Positions 18,000 through 24,752 of a stretch of 64,000 nt of DNA are shown piece after piece. The stretch covers positions 1 through 64,000 of the forward strand of contig JAYUKY010000012.1 of NCBI GenBank assembly GCA_043764015.1, written 5' to 3'. The translations under genes were made by a program, and so were the position numbers. The notes beneath the pieces were generated by a model. The model did no database searches, was not told the DNA's origin, and saw only the letters and a program-made list of their open reading frames with translations. The stretch's first letter is position 1; each line of letters opens with the position of its first letter. Origin of the DNA: JANYGM01 sp043764015 (GTDB lineage Bacteria; Bacteroidota; Bacteroidia; Cytophagales; Thermonemataceae).

Positions 18000-18030
18000 G
18001 GAAAAGTACGAAATAAGAGGTTGGAGGTAC
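18000..18030 (+). repeat. Post-stop degenerate repeat, GTACGA type
   Basis: Directly after the PEBP stop codon the sequence drifts through aaaagtacgaaataagagg and ttggaggtacgaattt. This is the same family as at 3563, 24607, 27624, 33829 and 42214. Confidence 0.5.
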
Positions 18031-18113
18031 GAATTTAAAACTTTCATGCCATTATTTGTGAAGACACAAACAACGGCTGGCAAAAAATATCACTTTTATA
18101 ATCAACCAAATCA

Positions 18114-19067
18114 ATGAAAAAAACATTTATAGCATCTTTTTTGGCAATTATTTGTGTAGTAATTGCGTGCAAAAAATCTTCTGATGTAGTAGCTACAACT
18201 ACGACAGACACTTATACAGGTACTGGCTCTGTGAGTAAGGGTTTGGCGACAACTACCGTTAGTAATTTGTTTACTTGTACAGGTGGGCGCACAACCGCAG
18301 TAGGTACAATTACGTCCACAGACAACAAAATATGGACTGTTCCTGCTGAAAACATCTTTGCAACAGCTGCAAAACTCCCTGACCTCTACAATGAATGTAA
18401 TAGCAAAACGCCAACTTCTATTTCGCAGGTTGATTTGACAAGTATTCCTACTACAATTATAGATGCTGATGGTGAAATTATTACTGGTTATATTTATGGT
18501 GATAATTATTATGAATTGTATGTAAATGGCAAACTTGTTGGAGTAGATGCCGCCACTTATACACCTTTTAATGCTAGTTATGTGAAATTTAAGGCAAAAC
18601 GCCCACTTAAATATGCTATAAAATTGGTTGATTGGGAAGAAAATTTAGGAATTGGTAGCGAACTTAGCGGAACTGACGCATTTCACGCAGGAGATGGCGG
18701 TTTTGTGGCTGCTTTTAGTGATGGCACAAATACAAGTTCTGCTTGGAAAGCGCAAACTTATTATATTGCGCCACTCGTTAGCCCTAATTGTGTGGTAGAA
18801 ACAGGCACAGCAAGGATTTCTACTTCTTGTACAACGCCCACAAGCGCAGCTAGTTCTTATGCTTTGCATTGGGCTGTACCCGCTACGTGGTATGAAAATG
18901 GGTTTGATTTCAGTAGTTGGCAACCCGCAACGGTTTATACTGCAGCAACAGTTGGAGTAAAGCCTGCTTATTCAAATTTTACTACACAATTTGGTACAGC
19001 ACAGTTCATTTGGTCGTCAAATCTGGTGTTGGATAACCTTGTTTTGTTAAGATTTACAGGAAATTGA
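18114..19067 (+). CDS. Lipoprotein with a beta-rich C-terminal domain, unknown function
   Basis: A 317-aa lipoprotein (signal ends VVIACKKSS, Cys19) with a Thr-rich linker like its two upstream neighbours. Residues ~125-317 are beta-rich and aromatic (YGDNYYELYVNGKLVGVD, WEENLGIGSE, AGDGGFVAAFSDGT, WYENGFDFSSWQPATVY) and resemble galactose-binding-like jelly-roll domains that recognise sugars or surfaces; this is inferred from pattern only. It has six Cys residues outside the signal, possibly disulfide-bonded. It follows the YHYH and PEBP genes in the same direction, so it likely belongs with them. I do not recognise a named family. Confidence 0.72.
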   Translation: MKKTFIASFLAIICVVIACKKSSDVVATTTTDTYTGTGSVSKGLATTTVSNLFTCTGGRTTAVGTITSTDNKIWTVPAENIFATAAKLPDLYNECNSKTPTSISQVDLTSIPTTIIDADGEIITGYIYGDNYYELYVNGKLVGVDAATYTPFNASYVKFKAKRPLKYAIKLVDWEENLGIGSELSGTDAFHAGDGGFVAAFSDGTNTSSAWKAQTYYIAPLVSPNCVVETGTARISTSCTTPTSAASSYALHWAVPATWYENGFDFSSWQPATVYTAATVGVKPAYSNFTTQFGTAQFIWSSNLVLDNLVLLRFTGN

Positions 19068-19158
19068 GATTTTTTATTGATATTTAAAACCTTTTTATGT
19101 TTTTTTTCGTAGTGTACTTAATAAATGTTCTATAATCTATAATTTAATCCTTAATCTT

Positions 19159-19662
19159 ATGAAAAAGAATGTATTTTATTCATTCGCTTTTGCTTTAGTG
19201 GTTTGTTGCCTATTAGGTAGCTGCAAAAAAGACGTTGATACAAAATCATATAACCCAGAAACACTTTTGACCGCTATCAATGCGTTGAGGGCCACGGGTT
19301 GCGTTTGTGGTACGGGTACAAGCACCAGCATAATGCCTCCTGTGAGACCTGCCGTTTGGAATGATTTATTAGAAAAAGCTGCACAATACCATAGTGATGA
19401 TATGGAAATGCAGGATTATTATAGTCACGGGTCAAAAGATGGTAGAGGATTAGGCACACGTGTTACTGCGGTAGGCTACAAATGGGCTGGACTTGGGGAA
19501 GCCATTGGTGGTGCAAATACTGATGAGAATTTCATCAAATCAATACAAAAAAGTCAGGGGCATTGTGAGGGTATGATGAACAAAGATTGGTATGAAATAG
19601 GTGTAGCTAGAAGTGGTGTTGGGTATAGGTACACCTACGTAATGGCTACTCCTGCAAAATAG
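19159..19662 (+). CDS. CAP-domain (SCP/YkwD-like) lipoprotein, copy 1
   Basis: A 167-aa lipoprotein (VVCCLLGSCKKD, Cys22) carrying one CAP domain. Family signatures are NALRATGC in the first helix, QYHSDDMEMQDYYSHGSKDG with the paired His residues, GLGEAIGG, and the last strands SGVGYRYTYVMATPAK. Bacterial CAP proteins are secreted; some bind lipids or metals, and the substrate is unknown. Closely related to the gene at 20523, which shares its upstream region. Start ATG is followed by a lipobox of normal length. Terminator at 19699. Confidence 0.9.
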   Translation: MKKNVFYSFAFALVVCCLLGSCKKDVDTKSYNPETLLTAINALRATGCVCGTGTSTSIMPPVRPAVWNDLLEKAAQYHSDDMEMQDYYSHGSKDGRGLGTRVTAVGYKWAGLGEAIGGANTDENFIKSIQKSQGHCEGMMNKDWYEIGVARSGVGYRYTYVMATPAK

Positions 19663-19698
19663 TGAGTGTTTTTGAATATTCTTAGCAATTATTAAATT

Positions 19699-19738
19699 TC
19701 CTCTGAATACGAGCTTTTAGCTTTTATTCAGAGGATTT
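19699..19738 (+). terminator. Terminator of CAP gene copy 1
   Basis: cctctgaata pairs with tattcagagg around an inner loop that can itself fold (agctttt/agctttt region), followed by attttaaaa. Confidence 0.75.
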
Positions 19739-19781
19739 TAAAAACGTATTTTTTAACGTCTAATAAATCTTATCTAATTCA

Positions 19782-20429
19782 ATGAAAAAAAAATTTTTAA
19801 CAATCCTTGTAGTGCTAGCTATGACATTATCTGCTAAAGCGCAAATCACCCTTATCCCTAAGTTAGGAGTTGATATTTCCAATGTTGCTTTTACTGGTGT
19901 TGGTCTTAATGGTACTCTTATGGCTGGACCTAAAGTAGGCTTAGTGCTTGGAACTGCCGTTGAAGTTGGCATAACAGACGTATTAGCAGTTCAGCCCGAA
20001 ATTCTTTTTATCCAAAAAGGCTATAAACGAACTAATGCAGGTGCTACGACTATCTCAAATGTAAATTACTTGGAAATTCCTGTACTTGGAAAGGTGAAAG
20101 TCAAAATCCAAAATATGACATTTTTCACTATTGTTGGTCCTGCCATAAGTCTTGCTATAAGTGGCAAAGAAAAAAAAGGAGATGAAACTACCGCAATTAA
20201 AATTGGCTCTGAAAACTCAAATACCAAAAAAATAGATTTTAGTCTGCAATTTGGTGCAGGTGTAATGTATAAAAACTTTGTTTTTGACCTGCGTTATGGT
20301 GTATCTCTGACAAACAGTGCTGTTGTTACTACTGGTGGTGATTATAGTACCAAAAATAGGGTTATTAGTATTACCGTAGGCTACTCTCTGCCGTTAGAAT
20401 TTAAGTTTTTAAAGAATAAAAAAAAATAA
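19782..20429 (+). CDS. Outer-membrane beta-barrel protein (porin-like, PF13568-type)
   Basis: A 215-aa protein with a signal peptide (LVVLAMTLSAKA, cleavage near residue 20) followed by alternating amphipathic beta strands: ITLIPKLGVDISNVAF, VGLVLGTAVEVGITDVLAVQPEILFIQKGYK, FDLRYGVSLTN, and a last strand VISITVGYSLPLEF. The conserved 'QPE(I/L)xFxQKG' segment is typical of the outer-membrane beta-barrel family abundant in Bacteroidota. It is probably an eight-stranded barrel; the role is unknown. It lies between the two CAP-domain paralogues in the same orientation. The Lys-rich tail after the last strand is unusual. Confidence 0.85.
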   Translation: MKKKFLTILVVLAMTLSAKAQITLIPKLGVDISNVAFTGVGLNGTLMAGPKVGLVLGTAVEVGITDVLAVQPEILFIQKGYKRTNAGATTISNVNYLEIPVLGKVKVKIQNMTFFTIVGPAISLAISGKEKKGDETTAIKIGSENSNTKKIDFSLQFGAGVMYKNFVFDLRYGVSLTNSAVVTTGGDYSTKNRVISITVGYSLPLEFKFLKNKKK

Positions 20430-20522
20430 ATTGGTGAATTCAAAACCTTTTTATGTGTTTTTCGTAATGTATTTAGAAACTATTTAATCTCTCATATATC
20501 TCATAATTTAATCTTTAATCTT

Positions 20523-21020
20523 ATGAAAAAGAATGTATTTTATTCGTTGTTAGTGGCGTGTTGCCTATTAGGTAGCTGCAAAAAAAGTGCTGATGTCGTA
20601 CCCAAAGAGTATGATGCAGCAAAACTTATGACTCTTATCAATGCGCTAAGGGCTAGTGGTTGCACTTGTGGTAGCGGTACAACCACCAAAGTAAAGCCTG
20701 CCGTAAGACCTGCTGTCTGGAATGATTTGTTAGAGAAAGCTGGGCAATTACATAGTGATGATATGGAGGCACAAAATTATTTTAGCCATACTTCAAAAGA
20801 TGGTAGAACTTTTGACCAACGTATTGTTGCTACTGGATACAAACTTAGTGGTGGTGGTGAAGCTATTGGAAGCGGTCAGACGACAGAAGAGAGTTTCATA
20901 AGCTCCATACAAGGTAGTTTGGGGCATTGTGAGGGTATGATGAGCGCAGACTGGTACGAGATAGGAATAGGCAGAAAAGGTAATAAGTGGACTTATGTAA
21001 TGGCTACGCCTGCAAAATAA
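20523..21020 (+). CDS. CAP-domain (SCP/YkwD-like) lipoprotein, copy 2
   Basis: A 165-aa paralogue of the gene at 19159. The start MKKNVFYS, the lipobox LLGSCKKS (Cys17) and the CAP signatures are shared: NALRASGCTCGSGT, LHSDDMEAQNYFSHTSKDGR, GGGEAIGS, GSLGHCEGMMSADWYEIGIG and YVMATPAK. It differs mainly around residues 75-125, where substrate-facing residues would lie, which suggests divergence after duplication. Four Cys in equivalent places in both copies probably form disulfides. Ends at a terminator shared with the convergent CpxP-like gene. Confidence 0.9.
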   Translation: MKKNVFYSLLVACCLLGSCKKSADVVPKEYDAAKLMTLINALRASGCTCGSGTTTKVKPAVRPAVWNDLLEKAGQLHSDDMEAQNYFSHTSKDGRTFDQRIVATGYKLSGGGEAIGSGQTTEESFISSIQGSLGHCEGMMSADWYEIGIGRKGNKWTYVMATPAK

Positions 21021-21034
21021 TAATTTTTCAATTC

Positions 21035-21067
21035 AAAAAAAGCCACACAATTTGTGTGGCTTTTTTG
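21035..21067. terminator. Bidirectional terminator between CAP copy 2 and the CpxP-like gene
   Basis: aaaaaaagccacacaa / ttgtgtggctttttt is a perfect stem directly abutting the stop codon of the minus-strand gene. Confidence 0.9.
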
Positions 21068-21628
21068 CTATTTCCCAGGTGCTGGTTTTTTAGGCGTAAA
21101 ATAGGATTTCATTTCTTCCATCAAATCTTCAAATTTACTAAGTTGTGCAGGCGTACAAAGGGTTTTTAGTTCCTGTATTTGCTCAAAACGTATCATTTCT
21201 TTTTCGTATTCAAGGACAGAAACATCTTTTATAAGAGATTTGACAAGTGTATCATTGGTTTTTCTATTAAAAATTTCTTTGGTCAGTTCCTTTTTTTTGC
21301 TTTTCATTCTTTTGAAAAGTTCTTTTTCTTTATTGTAATATTTGGAGCGCAAAACTTGTATTTGTGCTACTTGCCCCTTGCTAAGGCTTAATTCTCTCTC
21401 CAAAATCTCGCCTAATTCTCGTGTCTCTTGTTCATTTTGGAGCTTATTACTTGGAAAATTCTCCTCTTTATCATTTTTATTTTTGTCTTGATGGTGATGT
21501 TCTGCAACTATTTTATTAGCATCACTAAAAAAGTCTTTCCACAAAAAAATGCCAATAGAAACCACATTAAGCATTGTAAGTAAAATAATGACACGTATTA
21601 AGAGTTTTTTCTGCAAAAATATATCCAT
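21068..21628 (-). CDS. Membrane-anchored CpxP/Spy-like periplasmic heavy-metal-sensor family protein
   Basis: A 186-aa protein with one N-terminal membrane segment (VIILLTMLNVVSIGIFLW, about 12-29), a short His/Lys-rich stretch (AEHHHQDKNKNDK) and a helical periplasmic domain. The pattern LSLSKGQVAQIQVLRSKYYN ... LKTLCTPAQLSKFEDLM is that of Spy/CpxP/ZraP-type proteins, where two 'L(T/S)xxQ' helices form the hairpin. Family members act as envelope-stress sensors or chaperones, some binding zinc. It is the third gene of a sigma factor operon, which fits a stress-sensing role. Confidence 0.82.
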   Translation of the reverse strand: MDIFLQKKLLIRVIILLTMLNVVSIGIFLWKDFFSDANKIVAEHHHQDKNKNDKEENFPSNKLQNEQETRELGEILERELSLSKGQVAQIQVLRSKYYNKEKELFKRMKSKKKELTKEIFNRKTNDTLVKSLIKDVSVLEYEKEMIRFEQIQELKTLCTPAQLSKFEDLMEEMKSYFTPKKPAPGK

Positions 21629-21636
21629 TTTTTTAA

Positions 21637-21933
21637 TTATTTTGTGCTAAAAAGTAATTCTTTTGAAAGTGTTTTTAGTGTTTTATCACGAGTACCATCT
21701 TGATTATCATTGCTGATAATGGTTGCCGTGACAAACCCCACATTGATAAGCACCAAACACGTAATCATTGTCGCAAATTTAGCTGGAAACGGTGTTATTG
21801 GCGTTTTTATTTTCGTGATGGCTATTTTTGCCATTAAATTGGCGTTCCAATTATCTGTTGTTTGTATATTTTCTATGGCATCAAAGGCTTCTAAAGCCGC
21901 CATTACTTTGATATTGATATTTTTATTTTCCAT
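21637..21933 (-). CDS. Small single-pass membrane protein in sigma factor operon
   Basis: A 98-aa protein with a soluble N-terminus (about 1-50, including LEAFDAIENIQTTDNW), one membrane helix (MITCLVLINVGFVTATII, about 56-73) and a short C-terminal tail. The order cytoplasmic region, membrane helix, short tail, and the position between an ECF sigma factor and a CpxP-like protein suggest an anti-sigma role, but there is no zinc-binding HxxxCxxC anti-sigma motif. It is 8 nt from the next gene. The role is inferred from context. Confidence 0.7.
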   Translation of the reverse strand: MENKNINIKVMAALEAFDAIENIQTTDNWNANLMAKIAITKIKTPITPFPAKFATMITCLVLINVGFVTATIISNDNQDGTRDKTLKTLSKELLFSTK

Positions 21934-22090
21934 AATTTTAGGTATTTTGTGTTTAAGATAAAATTTTTAAAGATTTTTGTGTTAATAATTTAGACGACTA
22001 TTTTTATTTTTCCTTTAATGTTATTTTGAAATTGTTTGAAATAATTGAAAATAATTTTAAAAATAACTTATTTAACTCATAATTCAGTTC

Positions 22091-22651
22091 TCACATTAAG
22101 ATTTTTACTAGTTCTGCACTAACCTTCTTTTTTGCACGAGAAACCAAAGATTCTACGGCAATAAGCGTGGTAGCCATTATTTCGGCTATTTCTGTGTTGT
22201 TGTAGCCATCTATTTTGCTTAATACAAATGCAATTCTTTGGTTATCAGGTAGTTTATCCAAAACATTCATTACTTCTTTGTTTGTTTCCTCTTCAATAAG
22301 TTGTTTGTCGGGCATACTTCCGCCCACAATCCAGTTGGCAAGCCCGTCTAGATGTAGGATTTTGCCAATAGAAGTGATGCGTTTTTTGCGTTTTCGTTTT
22401 TTTATCTCGTCCAGACTCTTTGTAACGGCAATTCTATAAATCCAACTACTAATATTTGCCTCACCACGAAATGACTTGATAGACTGAAAAACCTCAATAA
22501 AAACTTCTTGCGAAATATCTTCAGCCTCCTCTCTATTCAACAAAAATCTATAACAAGTATTGATAACTTTATTTCTGTGCGCACTCACAAGCGTATCAAA
22601 AGCAAGCATATCACCCACTTTAAGCTTCTCCAATAAATCTTTATCTTCCAT
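22091..22651 (-). CDS. ECF-type RNA polymerase sigma factor
   Basis: A 186-aa sigma-70 family protein. Region 2 (DTLVSAHRNKVINTCYRFLL ... DISQEVFIEVFQSIKSF ... SSWIYRIAVTKSLDEIKKRK) and region 4 (VLDKLPDNQRIAFVLSKIDG ... EIAEIMATTLIAVESLVSRAKKK) are complete. It heads a minus-strand operon with a small membrane protein and a CpxP/Spy-like protein, an arrangement frequent in Bacteroidota. It likely directs an envelope-stress regulon that may include this operon. The 157-nt gap to the next gene has no obvious terminator. Confidence 0.92.
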   Translation of the reverse strand: MEDKDLLEKLKVGDMLAFDTLVSAHRNKVINTCYRFLLNREEAEDISQEVFIEVFQSIKSFRGEANISSWIYRIAVTKSLDEIKKRKRKKRITSIGKILHLDGLANWIVGGSMPDKQLIEEETNKEVMNVLDKLPDNQRIAFVLSKIDGYNNTEIAEIMATTLIAVESLVSRAKKKVSAELVKILM

Positions 22652-22802
22652 TATCTCCTTGATTTAGGCGGAGATAAGCATAAAAATCAGTATTCATAAA
22701 TTAAATTTCGTAGTTTTAATAGTTTTTCTTAGAACAAATATAAGGAAATTAATAGTGTTTCCAAACAAAAAATTACTCTCTATAATACCTATTCAAGGTA
22801 GT

Positions 22803-22829
22803 TTTGTTTTGGAAATGAGCATAATTTTG
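22803..22829 (+). promoter_or_regulatory. Promoter of dxr
   Basis: TAATTTTG (22822-22829) fits the Bacteroidota -7 box TAnnTTTG, with TTTG words at 22803-22806 and 22808-22811 upstream, a little closer than the typical -33 spacing. It is about 40 nt before the dxr start. Confidence 0.6.
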
Positions 22830-22870
22830 CCGTTATTGCAACTTAAATACGCAAAAAAGATTTTATTTTT

Positions 22871-24022
22871 ATGGAACAAAGAAAGAAAAGAGTTGCCATT
22901 CTTGGCTCTACTGGCTCTATTGGTACACAAACATTAGAGGTGATTGCCGCTAATCCAGATAAATTTGAGGCGGAACTCCTTACTGCTCAAAATAATGCAG
23001 ACCTACTTATAGCCCAAGCCATCAAATTTGTGCCTAATGCCGTAGTTATTACGAATGAAGATTTATACGAAAAAGTCAAAAATGCGCTTTCTAACCTTCC
23101 TATCAAGGTTTATGCAGGAATGAAGTCTGTCAATTTGCTTGTGCAGATGGATAATATTGATATTGTTTTGACTGCAATGGTTGGTTTTGCAGGCTTAGAA
23201 CCTACTATTAAGGCTATTGAGGCTAAAAAACCTATTGCACTCGCTAATAAGGAAACGCTTGTCGTTGCAGGAAAACTTATTACTGACCTTGCGCTGGCAA
23301 ATGCCGTAAATATCTATCCTGTTGATTCTGAACACTCTGCAATTTTTCAATGCTTGGTGGGAGAATTTCATAACAAAGTAGAAAAAATCATTTTGACCGC
23401 ATCAGGAGGACCTTTTAGAGGAAAAAAACGTGAAGATTTGGCACAAATCACCAAAGAACAAGCACTAAAACACCCAAATTGGACAATGGGCGCAAAAATT
23501 ACCATTGATTCTTCTACACTTATGAATAAAGGTTTGGAAGTGATAGAAGCAAAATGGCTTTTTGCTGTTGATACGGCACAAATTGAGGTCGTAGTTCACC
23601 CACAATCCATTATTCATTCTGCGGTGCAGTTTGAAGATGGCTCTATTAAGGCGCAAATGGGACTTCCAGATATGAAACTGCCCATACAGTTTGCTTTGGC
23701 ATATCCAAACCGTATTAAATCTGATTTTCCTCGTTTTGATTTTGCTAATTATCCTAATTTGAGCTTTGAAAAACCAGATTTAGAAACCTTTAAATGCCTT
23801 GCGCTTGCGTATGAGGCGTTGGCTCGTGGCGGAAATATGCCCTGTATTCTCAATGCTGCCAATGAAATTGCTGTGGATTTATTTCTGAAAGATAAAATAA
23901 AATTCCTTCAAATCCCTGAAATAATAGCTCAAACAATGCAAAAAACAAGTTTTATAGCAAATCCAACTCTAAATGACTTTTTGGAAACAGACAAGGAAGC
24001 AAGAATAATTAGTAGTTTTTGA
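22871..24022 (+). CDS. dxr: 1-deoxy-D-xylulose 5-phosphate reductoisomerase
   Basis: Second step of the non-mevalonate isoprenoid pathway: converts DXP to 2-C-methyl-D-erythritol 4-phosphate with NADPH. At 383 aa it is full length. NADPH-binding ILGSTGSIGTQTLEVI is at residues 10-25; metal and substrate motifs are VDSEHSAIFQC, TASGGPFRG, HPNWTMGAKITIDSSTLMNKG, EVIEAKWLF and VHPQSIIHS. The C-terminal helical domain includes NAANEIAVDLFL. ATG 22871 gives the usual short N-terminus before the Rossmann motif. Single gene; its usual neighbour rseP is not here. Confidence 0.96.
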   Translation: MEQRKKRVAILGSTGSIGTQTLEVIAANPDKFEAELLTAQNNADLLIAQAIKFVPNAVVITNEDLYEKVKNALSNLPIKVYAGMKSVNLLVQMDNIDIVLTAMVGFAGLEPTIKAIEAKKPIALANKETLVVAGKLITDLALANAVNIYPVDSEHSAIFQCLVGEFHNKVEKIILTASGGPFRGKKREDLAQITKEQALKHPNWTMGAKITIDSSTLMNKGLEVIEAKWLFAVDTAQIEVVVHPQSIIHSAVQFEDGSIKAQMGLPDMKLPIQFALAYPNRIKSDFPRFDFANYPNLSFEKPDLETFKCLALAYEALARGGNMPCILNAANEIAVDLFLKDKIKFLQIPEIIAQTMQKTSFIANPTLNDFLETDKEARIISSF

Positions 24023-24210
24023 AGTATTTAAGTTTTAAGAAAATTGTAAATATCTGATTATTAAGCTATAAACACCGTAGCAATCAATTTTTTGTAAATT
24101 TTATAAATTAGTTTTAAACCTTTTTTCAAAATCTACGTCAAAGAGCTGAATTTAGTTAAATTATTAGACAAATTCTTAAACAAAGTTTCACCAAAAAATA
24201 AAACAAGAAA

Positions 24211-24606
24211 ATGAAAAAGTTATTTGTAATGTCAGTATGTGCCTTTATGTTGTTTTTCAGCCAAAATATCCTTGCTCAAAAAAGTGCTTGGGAGAAAATT
24301 GGTCAGCAAAAAGTGGATTTTAAAGTTGAAAAAGATGTTTTTAACATCAATTCTAAAAACAACAAATTCACAAAACTCCAAATCAAGGTGAAAGGTGGAG
24401 ATGTCAATTTTAGAGATATGAAAGTGCATTTTGGCAACGGAAACGTACAAGATGTTTCTTTGCGTAACGTCATCAGAGCTGGTGGAGAAAGCCGTGTGAT
24501 TGATTTGGACGGTAACGAAAGACATATTGTTAAAATTGAATTTGTTTACGACACCAAAAATAATGAAAAACGCAAAGCAACTGTAATGGTTTTTGCAAAA
24601 GACTAA
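24211..24606 (+). CDS. Small exported DUF2541-like protein
   Basis: A 131-aa protein with a clear signal peptide (LFVMSVCAFMLFFSQNILA, cleavage before QKS). The mature part is a short beta-rich domain: WEKIGQQKVDFKVEKDVFNI, LQIKVKGGDVNFRDMKVHFG, SRVIDLDGNERHIVKIEFVY. This pattern fits DUF2541-type secreted proteins of unknown function. It is monocistronic, between dxr and a convergent amidohydrolase gene, with a terminator just downstream. No catalytic residues can be named. Confidence 0.75.
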   Translation: MKKLFVMSVCAFMLFFSQNILAQKSAWEKIGQQKVDFKVEKDVFNINSKNNKFTKLQIKVKGGDVNFRDMKVHFGNGNVQDVSLRNVIRAGGESRVIDLDGNERHIVKIEFVYDTKNNEKRKATVMVFAKD

Positions 24607-24752
24607 TTTTGAGGTACGAAGTGTGAGGTACGAAATACGAAAAGGTAGCTATATTGCTACCTTTTTGCTTAAAAATAATTTTGTAAAAATCAATAAACTA
24701 ATAATCAAGACTTTATATTCGTACTTCCCACCTCTTACTTCGTACCTCTTAC
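24607..24752. repeat. Inverted pair of GTACGA-type degenerate repeats between convergent genes
   Basis: 24607-24637 (gaggtacgaagtgtgagg, then tacgaaatacga) follows one stop codon. 24722-24752, read on the minus strand (gtaagaggtacgaagtaag), follows the stop of the opposing gene. A terminator hairpin lies between. The two arms are close to reverse complements, so the mRNA could fold into a long imperfect stem. Confidence 0.62.
24638..24667. terminator. Terminator hairpin between convergent genes
   Basis: aaaaggtagc(tata)ttgctaccttttt: a 10-bp stem with a T-tract on the plus strand and an A-tract for the minus strand. Confidence 0.82.

Larger units (their letters stand above)
19086..20522 (+). 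repeat. Direct repeat: duplicated promoter region and CAP gene start
   Basis: The ~75 nt before the first CAP gene (19086-19158) and before the second (20440-20522) share the words aaaacctttttatgt, tttttcgta, ataatttaatc and taatcttatgaaaaagaatg in the same order. The similarity runs into the coding sequences. This shows that the gene and its upstream control region were duplicated together, with an outer-membrane protein gene now between the copies. Confidence 0.65.
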
